Of a DNA stretch of 64,000 nucleotides, positions 1 to 8,606 are shown piece by piece. The stretch covers positions 1 through 64,000 of the forward strand of contig JBFHIZ010000004.1 of NCBI GenBank assembly GCA_041596215.1. Direction: 5' to 3'. The stretch is from JBFHIZ01 sp041596215 (GTDB lineage Bacteria > Bacillota > Clostridia > Lachnospirales > Lachnospiraceae). The number at the start of each line of letters is the position of its first letter. Position 1 is the first letter of the stretch. The notes beneath the pieces were generated by a model that had not been told where the DNA came from, did no database searches, and saw only the letters and a program-made list of their open reading frames with translations. The translations under genes were made by a program, and so were the position numbers.

Positions 1-5
1 AATCC

Positions 6-37
6 AGGAAATTCGCAAATAAATTTGCTCATTCCCT
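6..37. repeat. Imperfect hairpin repeat, copy 1
   Basis: An inverted repeat with outer arms AGGAAAT / ATTCCCT (one mismatch), a symmetric TC/TC internal loop and inner arms GCAAAT / ATTTGC. It shares the 3' flank GCTCATT and the internal-loop layout with the much longer hairpin at 70-131. No T-tract follows it, so it is not an obvious terminator. Function unknown. Confidence 0.55.
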
Positions 38-43
38 AGATCA

Positions 44-70
44 TGTAAATACACTATCGTGTATTTCACA
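44..70. repeat. Hairpin, AAATACAC / GTGTATTT
   Basis: Perfect 8-bp arms (47-54 and 59-66) around a TATC tetraloop. The outer TGT/ACA pairs continue after a one-base bulge. It lies between the two related hairpins at 6-37 and 70-131. Function unknown. Confidence 0.55.
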
Positions 71-131
71 AATAATAATCTTATATAATACATGAAAATA
101 AATTTTCATATATTATATAAGCTCATTATTT
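70..131. repeat. Long near-perfect palindrome upstream of tRNA-Lys
   Basis: The core arms 80-99 and 102-121 are complementary over 20 bp with one mismatch and only two bases between them. Outside a short internal loop, AAATAAT (70-76) pairs with ATTATTT (125-131). The 3' side reads GCTCATT, as in the hairpin at 6-37, so the two look like diverged copies of one repeat. No coding sequence or T-tract is associated with it. Confidence 0.6.
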
Positions 132-162
132 CTTTTTACTTAGTGTGCTTCATAATTTTTTC

Positions 163-235
163 GGGATATTAGCTCAGTTGGTAGAGCACTTGACTTTTAA
201 TCAAGTTGTCCGGGGTTCGAATCCCCGATGTCTCA
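163..235 (+). tRNA. tRNA-Lys (anticodon UUU)
   Basis: A complete cloverleaf can be drawn. The acceptor stem pairs 163-169 with 228-234 (two G-U pairs). The D arm is GCTC/GAGC and the anticodon stem CTTGA/TCAAG. The seven-base loop reads CTTTTAA, giving anticodon TTT, and the T arm is CGGGG-TTCGAAT-CCCCG. The discriminator is A235 and CCA is not encoded. A terminator hairpin follows 11 bases downstream. Confidence 0.97.
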
Positions 236-246
236 TTTGAAAATAA

Positions 247-273
247 TTCAAGTCGAAAGACTTGGATTTTTTT
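247..273 (+). terminator. Intrinsic terminator of tRNA-Lys
   Basis: Stem CAAGTC / GACTTG with a GAAA tetraloop (249-264), extended by flanking TT/GA pairing and followed by seven T residues. Confidence 0.85.
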
Positions 274-449
274 GTTTCGTGAGAGTTTAAAATCAAAATT
301 TATAAGTGGAAATATCAAAACACTATATTTTTTGTAAAAAAGAGAAAGTATAACATTATAGAATAGTCTATGAATTTGCATGGTTTCATGTATAATACAT
401 AAAGTAAGAGCAGAAAAACACGCAGGAAGTAAGAAAAAGAGGAAAATAA

Positions 450-2573
450 ATGGGATTTTTACCGATAACAAGACAAGAAATGAAAGAACAAGGGATTGAA
501 CAATTTGATTTTATATATGTTTCGGGTGATGCGTATGTGGATCATTCATCGTTTGGAATGGCAATAATTACTCGAATATTAGAAGCACATGGATATTCCG
601 TTGGTATCATCGCACAACCAGATTGGACGAAGGATGAAAGTATTACGATTTTTGGAGAGCCAAAATTGGGATTTTTAATTTCATCTGGAAACATGGATTC
701 TATGGTGAATCATTATTCTTCATCAAAGAAACATAGAAAGGTGGATGCTTATTCACCAGGTGGGAAAATGGACTTAAGACCTGATCACGCAGTGGTTGTA
801 TACGGAAACTTAGTCAGAAAAAGCTATAAAAAAACGCCAATTATTATTGGAGGAATCGAAGCATCCCTTCGCCGTTTAGCACATTATGATTATTGGTCAA
901 ATAGTATGAAACGGTCTGTATTGCTAGATAGTACGGCTGATTTATTGATATATGGAATGGGAGAACATGCAATTGTTGAAATTGCCGATGCGTTATCTGC
1001 TGGCATAGAAATCAAAGACATCACTTATATTGCCGGAACGGTATATAAAACAAAAGATAGTGAAGTGGCATATAATGCAATTACACTGCCTTCTTATGAA
1101 GAGGTAAAAACGGATAAAATAACCTATGCAAAATCGTTTAAAGAACAATATGACAATACAGATCCATTTACTGCAAAAGCAATGATTGAATCCTATGATG
1201 ACAACATATATGTGATTCAGAATCCACCTGCAAAACCACTTACGATGCAAGAGATGGACGATATTTATGCATTGCCATACATGGGAACTTATCATCCTTC
1301 CTATGAAGCATTAGGAGGCATACCAGCAGTGAAAGAAATTAAGTTTTCTCTGGTATCAAATAGAGGTTGTTTTGGAGGCTGTAGTTTTTGTGCAATTACA
1401 TTTCATGAAGGAAGAATTGTGCAAGCTAGAAGTCATGAATCTATTCTTGAAGAAGCGAATACTATGACAAAGGATCCGGAATTCAAAGGGTATATTCATG
1501 ATTTGGGTGGACCGACTGCAAATTTCCGTTATCCATCCTGCAAAAAGCAATTGACTAGAGGAGTCTGTAAAAATAAACAGTGTTTATATCCAGAGCCATG
1601 TAAGGATATGTTTGTGGACCATAAAGATTATATAGAAGTGTTAAGGAAGCTTAGAAAATTACCGAATGTAAAAAAAGTATTTATACGTTCAGGGGTTCGT
1701 TTTGATTACGTGCTAGCAGATGCGTCGGATGAATTCTTAGAAGAATTATGTAAGTATCATGTGAGTGGACAATTAAGAGTGGCACCAGAACATATATCGG
1801 ATACGGTTTTAAAAAGAATGGGAAAGCCAAAAAAAGAAGTATATGATAAATTTCAGGAGAAATTTAAAGAAGTCAATGAAAAAATAGATGCGGATCAATA
1901 TCTTGTACCTTATTTAATTTCATCACATCCAGGTTCAACATTAAATGAAGCTGTGAAATTAGCAGAATATGTAAGGGACTTAGGCTATATGCCAGAGCAG
2001 GTATCGGATTTCTATCCGACGCCATCAACGTTATCTACCGTCATGTATTATACCGGAGTGGATCCTAGGGATATGGAACCCGTTTATGTTCCTAGGTCAT
2101 TTAAGGAAAAATCGATGCAACGTGCGTTGATACAATATCGAAATCCTAAAAATTATGATATCGTAAAAGAAGCATTAGAACTTACACATCGGGTGGATTT
2201 GATTGGATATGCACCAAAATGTTTAATTAGACCTGAAAGACCAGAAAAATATGATAAATTCAAAAAAAACAAGGACGTAAAAGAAAAAAGTAAGAAGCAC
2301 AATTCAGAAAAGAATAAGAATATAATGAATACAAAGGGAAAAGAAAAATGGAAGAAGGATACAACCCCCGCGAAGGGGACTTGGTCAGAAACAAAAACTT
2401 ATAAGAATGGAAAACCAAAAAGCAATGAAAAATCCATGGAAAAAGCAAATACAAAGGAACCAATTATACAGAAAACGCAAAATGATAAGAGGTTCCATGC
2501 AAAAGCAAAGTCTAAAAACACGATGAAATCGAATACTTACTCGAAATCAAAGACATCGAAAAAAGGACAATAA
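450..2573 (+). CDS. YgiQ-family radical SAM protein
   Basis: A 707-residue protein of the YgiQ (UPF0313) family of large radical SAM proteins. These are presumed [4Fe-4S]/S-adenosylmethionine enzymes of unknown substrate. The N-terminal 300 residues hold the family region, starting MGFLPITRQEM with YVSGDAYVDHSSFG close behind. The cluster-binding motif CxxxCxxC is Cys307, Cys311 and Cys314 (RGCFGGCSFC). A second cysteine-rich stretch (CKKQLTRGVCKNKQCLYPEPC) follows about 70 residues later. The last 90 residues are a low-complexity Lys/Asn/Ser tail, a common feature of clostridial members. The ATG follows an AGAGGA site. The 3' end overlaps the convergent aminopeptidase gene by 27 bp. Family assignment is firm; the reaction is not known. 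Confidence 0.93.
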   Translation: MGFLPITRQEMKEQGIEQFDFIYVSGDAYVDHSSFGMAIITRILEAHGYSVGIIAQPDWTKDESITIFGEPKLGFLISSGNMDSMVNHYSSSKKHRKVDAYSPGGKMDLRPDHAVVVYGNLVRKSYKKTPIIIGGIEASLRRLAHYDYWSNSMKRSVLLDSTADLLIYGMGEHAIVEIADALSAGIEIKDITYIAGTVYKTKDSEVAYNAITLPSYEEVKTDKITYAKSFKEQYDNTDPFTAKAMIESYDDNIYVIQNPPAKPLTMQEMDDIYALPYMGTYHPSYEALGGIPAVKEIKFSLVSNRGCFGGCSFCAITFHEGRIVQARSHESILEEANTMTKDPEFKGYIHDLGGPTANFRYPSCKKQLTRGVCKNKQCLYPEPCKDMFVDHKDYIEVLRKLRKLPNVKKVFIRSGVRFDYVLADASDEFLEELCKYHVSGQLRVAPEHISDTVLKRMGKPKKEVYDKFQEKFKEVNEKIDADQYLVPYLISSHPGSTLNEAVKLAEYVRDLGYMPEQVSDFYPTPSTLSTVMYYTGVDPRDMEPVYVPRSFKEKSMQRALIQYRNPKNYDIVKEALELTHRVDLIGYAPKCLIRPERPEKYDKFKKNKDVKEKSKKHNSEKNKNIMNTKGKEKWKKDTTPAKGTWSETKTYKNGKPKSNEKSMEKANTKEPIIQKTQNDKRFHAKAKSKNTMKSNTYSKSKTSKKGQ

Positions 2574-3800
2574 TAAATTTTTTAAATGTTGGTAATCACT
2601 TACGGCAGCAAGTTCTCTTGAAGAGTGCATAGAAAGCATGGGAATGCCAATGTCGATTCCTTTCATAGGTAAAAAACTTGTGGCAATAGGACCTAAAGTA
2701 GAGCCACCAGGCATTCCTGACCGGTTGACTTGTCGTTGGTAAGGGATGCCATTTTTTTGACAAAGATTGATAATAAAAGCAGTGGCTTCGCTGTCGGTTA
2801 AGTATCTTTGACTTGCACTGGACTTTATAGCAGGACCATTCCCCATAATAACCTCGTTTGTTGGATCGCTTTTTTCGGTATAGTTTGGATGAATCGAATG
2901 TGCACCGTCAACGGAAAGCAAAAAACCATTCGCTTGCATATCAAAGAAAGCAGAGCGGGAATATCCTAAACTAGTAATTGCTTTTTCCAAAAGATTAGAC
3001 AGGAGAATGGAATCGGCTCCTTTATTGGAACGACTTCCAATTTCTTCGTGATCGAAAAAGGAAACGAAGGAAATTGCACGATCGTTAATTTCGGAAGAAA
3101 TACAATCGGTTAAAACAGATACAGAGGCAATGTTATCAATTCTTGGAGAACTAATGAAAGCATCCGATAAGCAAGTAAGAGATGGTTTGTCTAGATTATA
3201 AAAAAACAAATCAAAATCAAGAATAGCATCTGCCTTCACCTTACATTCTTTCGAAATATGTTCGAGTAAATGAAAATCGGAATGGATGGATTTTTCTAAA
3301 TGTCCAAGAATAGGAATACATTCTTTTTGCAGATCATAATCCGTTTTTTTATTCGCGTCCTTATCTAAATGTGGCGCAAGAGATGGAATGATTGCTACAG
3401 GGTGTTTACTATCATAAAATTGAACACCAGTAGTTGTGACTATTTTGCCAGCGATACCAAGAGGGCGATCAAACCAAGTGCTTAAAAGCATGCCACCATA
3501 GGGCTCCACATTGACACAGGCAAATTGCTTGGAAGTAAGATCAGGATTTGGTTTGATTTTAAAGCAGGGAAAATCCGTATGTGCAAATGCTCCGATTAAT
3601 TTTTCGGGATGTTGCCCGACCGTGAAAGCAAAAAGCATAGAAGAATAAGGGGTAACATAATATGCTTTCCCAAAAGATAATTCCCAAGGTTTTTCGTAAG
3701 AAAGTTTTTCAAACCCCTTTTCTTGTAATTTTTCTTCTGTTACAGTTACAACTTGGTAGGGTGTGACGCCTTTTTCTAAATATTCTAATAAATTTTTCAT
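2547..3800 (-). CDS. M18-family aminopeptidase
   Basis: A 417-residue M18 metallopeptidase (aspartyl aminopeptidase / ApeB type), predicted to be cytosolic with two zinc ions. It would remove N-terminal, often acidic, residues from peptides. Visible family motifs are GAFAHTDFPCFKIKP (metal-binding His-Thr-Asp), FFDHEEIGSRSNKGADS (the catalytic Glu pair) and the C-terminal NRSGMPGGSTLGP and MHSSREL. The length matches the family. A promoter lies upstream at 3843-3871. It is convergent with the radical SAM gene and overlaps its 3' end by 27 bp, with no terminator hairpin between them. Confidence 0.93.
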   Translation of the reverse strand: MKNLLEYLEKGVTPYQVVTVTEEKLQEKGFEKLSYEKPWELSFGKAYYVTPYSSMLFAFTVGQHPEKLIGAFAHTDFPCFKIKPNPDLTSKQFACVNVEPYGGMLLSTWFDRPLGIAGKIVTTTGVQFYDSKHPVAIIPSLAPHLDKDANKKTDYDLQKECIPILGHLEKSIHSDFHLLEHISKECKVKADAILDFDLFFYNLDKPSLTCLSDAFISSPRIDNIASVSVLTDCISSEINDRAISFVSFFDHEEIGSRSNKGADSILLSNLLEKAITSLGYSRSAFFDMQANGFLLSVDGAHSIHPNYTEKSDPTNEVIMGNGPAIKSSASQRYLTDSEATAFIINLCQKNGIPYQRQVNRSGMPGGSTLGPIATSFLPMKGIDIGIPMLSMHSSRELAAVSDYQHLKNLLLSFFRCL

Positions 3801-3842
3801 GTGAACCTCATTTCCAAAATGTGTTTAATATATAGTAAAATA

Positions 3843-3871
3843 ACCATAATATGAAGAAGTAAAGTTGTCAA
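3843..3871 (-). promoter_or_regulatory. SigA-type promoter of the M18 aminopeptidase
   Basis: On the minus strand, -35 TTGACA and -10 TATGGT are separated by exactly 17 bp, about 43 bp upstream of the start codon. Confidence 0.6.
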
Positions 3872-3928
3872 GAATGAAAACAAATACAAAAACATATAAA
3901 TAAGAAATCAAGGAGATAAGTAAATAGT

Positions 3929-4369
3929 ATGAAAATAATGGTAGATGCAGATGCGTGCCCAGTAATTAGACAGGTAGAGAAAATTGCAAAAGAAGAAGAA
4001 ATAGAAGTGATTTTATTATGTGATACAGCACATCAATTGGATTCTGAGTATAGTGAAGTGAAAATCATTGGAAATGGAACAGATGCAGTAGATTTTGCGC
4101 TAATTACCTTGTGCAAAAGAGGAGATGTTGTTGTGACACAAGATTATGGCGTTGCGGCCATGGCACTTGGAAAAGGAGCAAAAGCCATACATCAATCTGG
4201 AAAATGGTATACAGAAGAAAATATAGATCTATTGTTAATGGAGCGCCATATGGCAAAAGAAACAAGAAGAAAAGGGAAACATCGAAAACATAGTAATGGT
4301 AGCAAAAAAAGAACAGAAGAGGATAACAAACGATTTGAAGAGTCATTTGTTAAATTGTTAAAAAAATAG
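3929..4369 (+). CDS. DUF188 / YaiI-YqxD family protein
   Basis: A 146-residue protein of the UPF0178 (DUF188, YaiI/YqxD) family, related to PIN-like nuclease folds. The family function is not established. The N-terminal signature MKIMVDADACPVI, the central GNGTDAVDFAL and VVTQDYGVAAMAL are diagnostic, with the conserved Asp residues of the presumed metal site. The last 35 residues are Lys/Arg-rich. It is read alone, after an AGGAG site, between the divergent aminopeptidase and the chemoreceptor gene. No partner is suggested by context. Confidence 0.9.
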   Translation: MKIMVDADACPVIRQVEKIAKEEEIEVILLCDTAHQLDSEYSEVKIIGNGTDAVDFALITLCKRGDVVVTQDYGVAAMALGKGAKAIHQSGKWYTEENIDLLLMERHMAKETRRKGKHRKHSNGSKKRTEEDNKRFEESFVKLLKK

Positions 4370-4561
4370 CAAATTGAAAATGAAATGAACGAAAAAAATA
4401 ATAAATAGCATAATAATAGCGGTGTTTTAAAGAATTATGTATAAATGTAAATACAATTTAAACAATATTTATAAAAACACAATTTTTGCATAAAAATACG
4501 TGATAATATTGTAAAATTATGGTAAAATATAGCTATTATTAATGCTGGAAGGAGCAACGAA

Positions 4562-6256
4562 ATGAAAAGTAAAAGCAAAAGTAGTAATAAACAAAATTTT
4601 ATAACGTCAGTTGGATTTAAAATTGGTATTACAGCAATTGGAGCGGTTTTATTAACAGCAGCATCTATTTTGCTTATGGTTCTTCCGAATATGCGAAACT
4701 TAGTGTCGGAGTCAGCAAAAGAGAATATGAAATCTATTGCAGCTGCATATGGTGTACTAGTAGATTCACCAGATACGGATCCAGAGAACTATGCTGAATT
4801 GCTAGGGGATATTGAAGTATCGGGAGTGCCAGGATCTTATGCATACTTAGTAGATGAAGATGGTATTATGCTATATCATCCGACAACAGAAAAAATTGGA
4901 GATTTAGTCGAAAATTCAGTTATTTCAGGAATTGTGCAAGATTTAAAAGATGGGAAAACGGTTGAAACAGCAGGCGTTGAATATGAATACAAGGGAGAAA
5001 TAAAATATGCGGGATATCAGGTGTTAAGAGATAACTCGATTTTTGTAGTTACTGGTAGTGAAGATGAGGCAATGGCGAGAGTAAATGATTTAAGAACAAC
5101 GACGCTTATTGCCAGTTTTATTATTGGATTTTTCATTATGGGTATTGCAGCAGTTATCGTTGCAAGTCTATCAAAAGGAATTGGTAGAATTACCAATACA
5201 ATTTACAAAATTTCAAAATTTGATTATACGGAGAACGAAGAATTACCAAAACTTTGTAAACGAAAAGATGAAATTGGGAAAATGGCAAATGCCGTGCAAA
5301 AATTATTGGATAATATGCGTGAAATTATTACGAAAATGAATGAATCTGCAGTAAATGTGACCGATTTGATGGTGGAAGTAAATGAAGTGTCTAACAAAAT
5401 AAATATAAGTAGTACTGAAAATTCCGCAACAACGCAACAACTTGCTGCTGGAATGGAGGAAACCACAGCAACGACAGCAACGATTGAACAAAACATTCAT
5501 GTTATGAATAATCAGGCAACGGAAATTGATGAGTTAGCTGTAAAGAGTGGTAAAGAATCAAAAGAAGTGTCCCTTCGTGCACAGAATTTAAAACAAACAA
5601 CCGAAAAATCAACCGAAATTGCGCGAGGAATGTATGAAACTGTTAAGACAAAAACAGAAGAAGCAATTGAAGATGCAAAGGCTGTAGAAAAGATTAATGA
5701 ATTGACCAATGTTATTATGGAAATTTCTTCACAAACAAGTCTATTAGCATTAAATGCATCGATAGAAGCAGCAAGAGCTGGAGAAGCTGGAAGAGGATTT
5801 GCTGTTGTAGCGGAAGAAATTGGAAATTTAGCAGAGCAAACATCGAATACAGTTACTAATATTGGGGATATTGTAAAAGATGTGAATGCCACTGTTGAAA
5901 AAATGCAAGGTGTTTTATTAGATACGATTAATTTCCTTGAAAACAAAGTATTTACAGATTATAAATCGTTTGAAGAGGTCGGAGAAAAATATGATGCCGA
6001 TGCAATTTCATTTAAAAACAATATGGGAACGGTTCAAGAATCCATTGAAAAATTAATTGAGGTGATTCATGAGATTTCTGATTCGGTTTCTGGAATCAAT
6101 GACATGGTTAACGAGTCTGCTGTTGGAATTACAGATATTGCAGATAAAACATCGGATACCGTAATTCAAACAGAAAGAAATTACGAGTTAGTAAATAGTT
6201 GTACAAATAGTGCAAATCAATTAAAAGAATTAATTGAGAGATTTAAAAAGGATTAA
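4562..6256 (+). CDS. Methyl-accepting chemotaxis protein
   Basis: A 564-residue transmembrane chemoreceptor. A first membrane helix (about residues 18-42) leads into an extracellular ligand-binding region of about 135 residues, which looks like a Cache-type fold (ASYAYLVDEDG-like stretch near residue 100). A second helix (about 180-205), a HAMP linker, and a long coiled-coil signalling domain follow. The CheA/CheW-binding hairpin tip is unmistakable near residues 386-425 (SLLALNASIEAARAGEAGRG followed by FAVVAEEIGNLAEQT). The RBS GGAAGGAG is strong. No che or flagellar genes are in the window, so it feeds a signalling array encoded elsewhere. The ligand is unknown. Confidence 0.95.
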   Translation: MKSKSKSSNKQNFITSVGFKIGITAIGAVLLTAASILLMVLPNMRNLVSESAKENMKSIAAAYGVLVDSPDTDPENYAELLGDIEVSGVPGSYAYLVDEDGIMLYHPTTEKIGDLVENSVISGIVQDLKDGKTVETAGVEYEYKGEIKYAGYQVLRDNSIFVVTGSEDEAMARVNDLRTTTLIASFIIGFFIMGIAAVIVASLSKGIGRITNTIYKISKFDYTENEELPKLCKRKDEIGKMANAVQKLLDNMREIITKMNESAVNVTDLMVEVNEVSNKINISSTENSATTQQLAAGMEETTATTATIEQNIHVMNNQATEIDELAVKSGKESKEVSLRAQNLKQTTEKSTEIARGMYETVKTKTEEAIEDAKAVEKINELTNVIMEISSQTSLLALNASIEAARAGEAGRGFAVVAEEIGNLAEQTSNTVTNIGDIVKDVNATVEKMQGVLLDTINFLENKVFTDYKSFEEVGEKYDADAISFKNNMGTVQESIEKLIEVIHEISDSVSGINDMVNESAVGITDIADKTSDTVIQTERNYELVNSCTNSANQLKELIERFKKD

Positions 6257-6265
6257 AATAAATGG

Positions 6266-6294
6266 TTGACAAATATGTGCTGTTAGATTATCCT
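6266..6294 (+). promoter_or_regulatory. SigA promoter of tRNA-Leu
   Basis: A consensus -35 TTGACA and -10 TATCCT with a 17-bp spacer. They end 27 bp before the first base of the tRNA, so transcription would start about 20 bp upstream of it. Confidence 0.75.
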
Positions 6295-6321
6295 ATAAAA
6301 AGAGTTTTTTGTAGCTCTTTT

Positions 6322-6401
6322 GCGGATATGGCGGAACTGGCAGACGCGCTAGATTTAGGTTCTAGTGGGAGACCGTGCAGGTTCGATTCCTGTTATCCGC
6401 A
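6322..6401 (+). tRNA. tRNA-Leu (anticodon UAG)
   Basis: An 80-base class II tRNA. The acceptor stem GCGGATA pairs with TATCCGC (6394-6400), and the discriminator is A6401. The anticodon stem CTAGA/TCTAG encloses the loop TTTAGGT, giving anticodon TAG. A long variable arm (TGGGAGACCGTG) and the T arm CAGG-TTCGATT-CCTG follow. The long variable arm and A73 fit leucine. CCA is not encoded. It has its own promoter and terminator. Confidence 0.96.
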
Positions 6402-6403
6402 GC

Positions 6404-6440
6404 AAAGAAGTTCTTTCATTTTTGAGAGAACTTCTTTTTG
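6404..6440 (+). terminator. Intrinsic terminator of tRNA-Leu
   Basis: Arms AAAGAAGTTCT and AGAACTTCTTT are perfectly complementary around a 12-base loop. The 3' arm runs into TTTTT. Confidence 0.88.
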
Positions 6441-6491
6441 TATTATAGAAATTTGTTTTACATACTTTTTGTTTTTCTTTCGTTAAAAATA

Positions 6492-6500
6492 TGATATTAT
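6492..6500 (+). promoter_or_regulatory. Extended -10 promoter for the 6.5-11 kb operon
   Basis: TGATATTAT is an extended -10 element (TGnTATTAT) with only a T-rich, weak -35 region. It lies about 35 bp before the first gene, downstream of the tRNA terminator. Confidence 0.45.
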
Positions 6501-6534
6501 AAAGAAAGCATCGAGTAAAAAAGAGGGGTAGAAA

Positions 6535-7371
6535 ATGAGATTAGTGGTATTAATTGAAAATAAAGAAAAAGCAGGTTTAGAATCAGAACATGGACTATCA
6601 ATTTATATTGAATATCATGACAAAAAATATCTTTTAGATACGGGTGCTTCTGAAAAATATGCGGAAAATGCAAGAAAAATGGGTATATCTTTAAGTGAGA
6701 TAGATATGGCTTTTTTATCACATGCACATTATGATCATTCCGGAGGATTTTTAAAACTGTTTGAGTTGTCTCCAGGAGTGGAAGTATATCTACAAGAAAA
6801 GGCAAAAATTCCTACCTATAAAAAAGTAGGTATGGGGTATAAATATATTGGAACACCGAAAGGGTTATTAGAAGATTATCAAAGACGATTTAAATATTTA
6901 GATAATGATTGTTGTGTGGATTCCGGGGTGTGGGTATTACAACACAAAACAGGAAATTTGTCGGAACGTGGAAAAAAGATGCATTTATATCAAAAAGTTG
7001 GAAAAACGTATGTCCCAGATGATTTTAGCCATGAACAAACCTTGATTTTTAATATGAAAAACGGATTAGTGGTTTTAAATAGCTGTTCCCATGCAGGAGC
7101 AGATACAATCATTAAAGAAGTAAAGAAAACATTTCCAAGCAAAAAAATACTTGCATTAATTGGAGGTTTCCATTTAAAGGACTACACTGGGGAGAGTAAT
7201 ATGGGAGATATGAAAGCGGAAATTTTAAATTTGGGAGAGGAACTGATTGCATTAGATGTGGAAAAAGTGATTACTGGACATTGTACGGGAATGCCAGCAT
7301 TTCAATTATTACATGAAAAATTAGGGGATCGATTATTATATATGGAAACAGGATTGGATATTACCATTTAA
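6535..7371 (+). CDS. Metallo-beta-lactamase-fold hydrolase (COG1237 type)
   Basis: A 278-residue metallo-beta-lactamase-fold protein of the group often labelled 7,8-dihydropterin-6-methyl-aminobenzene-phosphate synthase-like. The actual substrate is uncertain. The metal-binding motif HxHxDH is His63, His65, Asp67 and His68 (SHAHYDHSGG). SCSHAG near residue 184, GGFHL and TGHCTGMPA supply the later metal ligands. No signal peptide is seen, so it is probably cytosolic. It opens a tightly spaced four-gene run, with 21 bp to the acyltransferase. That linkage does not identify its substrate. Confidence 0.88.
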   Translation: MRLVVLIENKEKAGLESEHGLSIYIEYHDKKYLLDTGASEKYAENARKMGISLSEIDMAFLSHAHYDHSGGFLKLFELSPGVEVYLQEKAKIPTYKKVGMGYKYIGTPKGLLEDYQRRFKYLDNDCCVDSGVWVLQHKTGNLSERGKKMHLYQKVGKTYVPDDFSHEQTLIFNMKNGLVVLNSCSHAGADTIIKEVKKTFPSKKILALIGGFHLKDYTGESNMGDMKAEILNLGEELIALDVEKVITGHCTGMPAFQLLHEKLGDRLLYMETGLDITI

Positions 7372-7392
7372 GCTAGGGAAAAAGGAGGCTAA

Positions 7393-8586
7393 ATGTCAAA
7401 GAAAAAAAGAAAACGTGTAAGAAGTAAGTTTACAAAAAACAGATTGATTGTAGAATATGCAATATTGCGTGTTTTGATTTCCTTTACAATGAAGCGCATT
7501 CATCGATTTTATCATGAAAAAGATTTGAAAAAGATTAAAGGGCCATATCTTTTGTTGGCAAATCATAATATGGATATGGATGCAGTACTTGTTGGTATTG
7601 CATTTAAAAGGCATATGTTTTTTGTTTCAAGTGACCATATTTTAAGAAATGGATTTTTATCAAAACTTTTAATACATTTAATTGCGCCGATTTCAAGAGT
7701 AAAAGGAAAAACGGATGCGTACACGGTGATTCAGATGATGGAGTCCTTACGTCAGGGAAATAATGTTTGCATGTTTGCAGAAGGGAATCGATCCTTTAAT
7801 GGATTGACGGGAGAAATTCCAGAAGTTACTGCAAAAGTCATTAAAAAAGCAAGGACAAAAGTAATCACTTATCGAATACGAGGGGGCTATTTTGTACAAC
7901 CAAGATGGGGATTTTCTATTCGGAAAGGAAAATGCACAGGAGAAGTAGTAAATATTTATGAGAAAGAGCAAATCAATGAATTATCAATTGATGAATTAAA
8001 TGCAAGAATACGAGAAGATTTATATGTAGATGCCTATCAAGATCAGTTGGAGAATCCTATCCGTTTTCGAGGGAGAAATAAGGCACTTGGAATGGAGACT
8101 GCGTTGTTTATGTGTCCAGCATGCAAAAAAATAGGAAACCTTACATCTTTTGGAAATGGAATTTCTTGTACGTGTGGATGGGAAGCTAACTATACAGAAT
8201 ATGGGATGCTAGAAAATGTGTTATCCAATATAGATACCATAACAAAATGGGATGCACTGCAAAGAAACGAATTAGGTAGATTGTTTGAAGAACGAAGAAA
8301 AGACGAAAAACCATTATTTATGGATGCAAAAGTTCATTTCTATCGAGTGAATAATGAGCAAAAAAAATATCATGGGAAAAATGGAAGTATGGTAGCATAT
8401 ACAGACCGAGTAGAGTGCTGTGGAGAAGTATTATTTATCAAAGATATACCTACATTTTCCATTTATGGGAGAAACACCTTAACCTTCATGTATAACAATG
8501 AGCATTGTGAGATTAAAGGAGAAAGATTTTTTTCTGCTTTGAAATATAGTTATTTATTTGAACTTGTGAAACAGACATCAAATTGA
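7393..8586 (+). CDS. PlsC-like acyltransferase with C-terminal zinc ribbon
   Basis: A 397-residue protein. The first half is an acyl-CoA/acyl-ACP glycerolphosphate acyltransferase domain. The catalytic NHxxxxD motif is Asn57-His58 to Asp63 (ANHNMDMD) and the substrate motif is EGNR at 130-133 (FAEGNRS). The second half is unusual for a simple PlsC: a short zinc ribbon with Cys241, Cys244, Cys259 and Cys261 (CPACK and CTCGW), then about 130 residues that I do not recognise. It probably acts on membrane lipids at the inner leaflet. It sits 21 bp after the hydrolase and 20 bp before the symporter, so it is very likely co-transcribed. The acyltransferase call is firm; the acceptor is unknown. Confidence 0.85.
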   Translation: MSKKKRKRVRSKFTKNRLIVEYAILRVLISFTMKRIHRFYHEKDLKKIKGPYLLLANHNMDMDAVLVGIAFKRHMFFVSSDHILRNGFLSKLLIHLIAPISRVKGKTDAYTVIQMMESLRQGNNVCMFAEGNRSFNGLTGEIPEVTAKVIKKARTKVITYRIRGGYFVQPRWGFSIRKGKCTGEVVNIYEKEQINELSIDELNARIREDLYVDAYQDQLENPIRFRGRNKALGMETALFMCPACKKIGNLTSFGNGISCTCGWEANYTEYGMLENVLSNIDTITKWDALQRNELGRLFEERRKDEKPLFMDAKVHFYRVNNEQKKYHGKNGSMVAYTDRVECCGEVLFIKDIPTFSIYGRNTLTFMYNNEHCEIKGERFFSALKYSYLFELVKQTSN

Positions 8587-8606
8587 GGTTATGCTAAGGA
8601 GGATTT

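Noticed and set aside
376..396. Promoter TTGCAT / TATAAT for the radical SAM gene
   Set aside because: The boxes are only 9 bp apart, and no suitable -35 lies 17 bp from the TATAAT.
4370..4561. A c-di-GMP riboswitch in front of the chemoreceptor
   Set aside because: The region is AT-rich and lacks the conserved GEMM-type motifs and stems.
6262..6486. A 74-codon frame running through tRNA-Leu
   Set aside because: It covers the promoter, tRNA and terminator. There is no RBS, and the tRNA explains the sequence.
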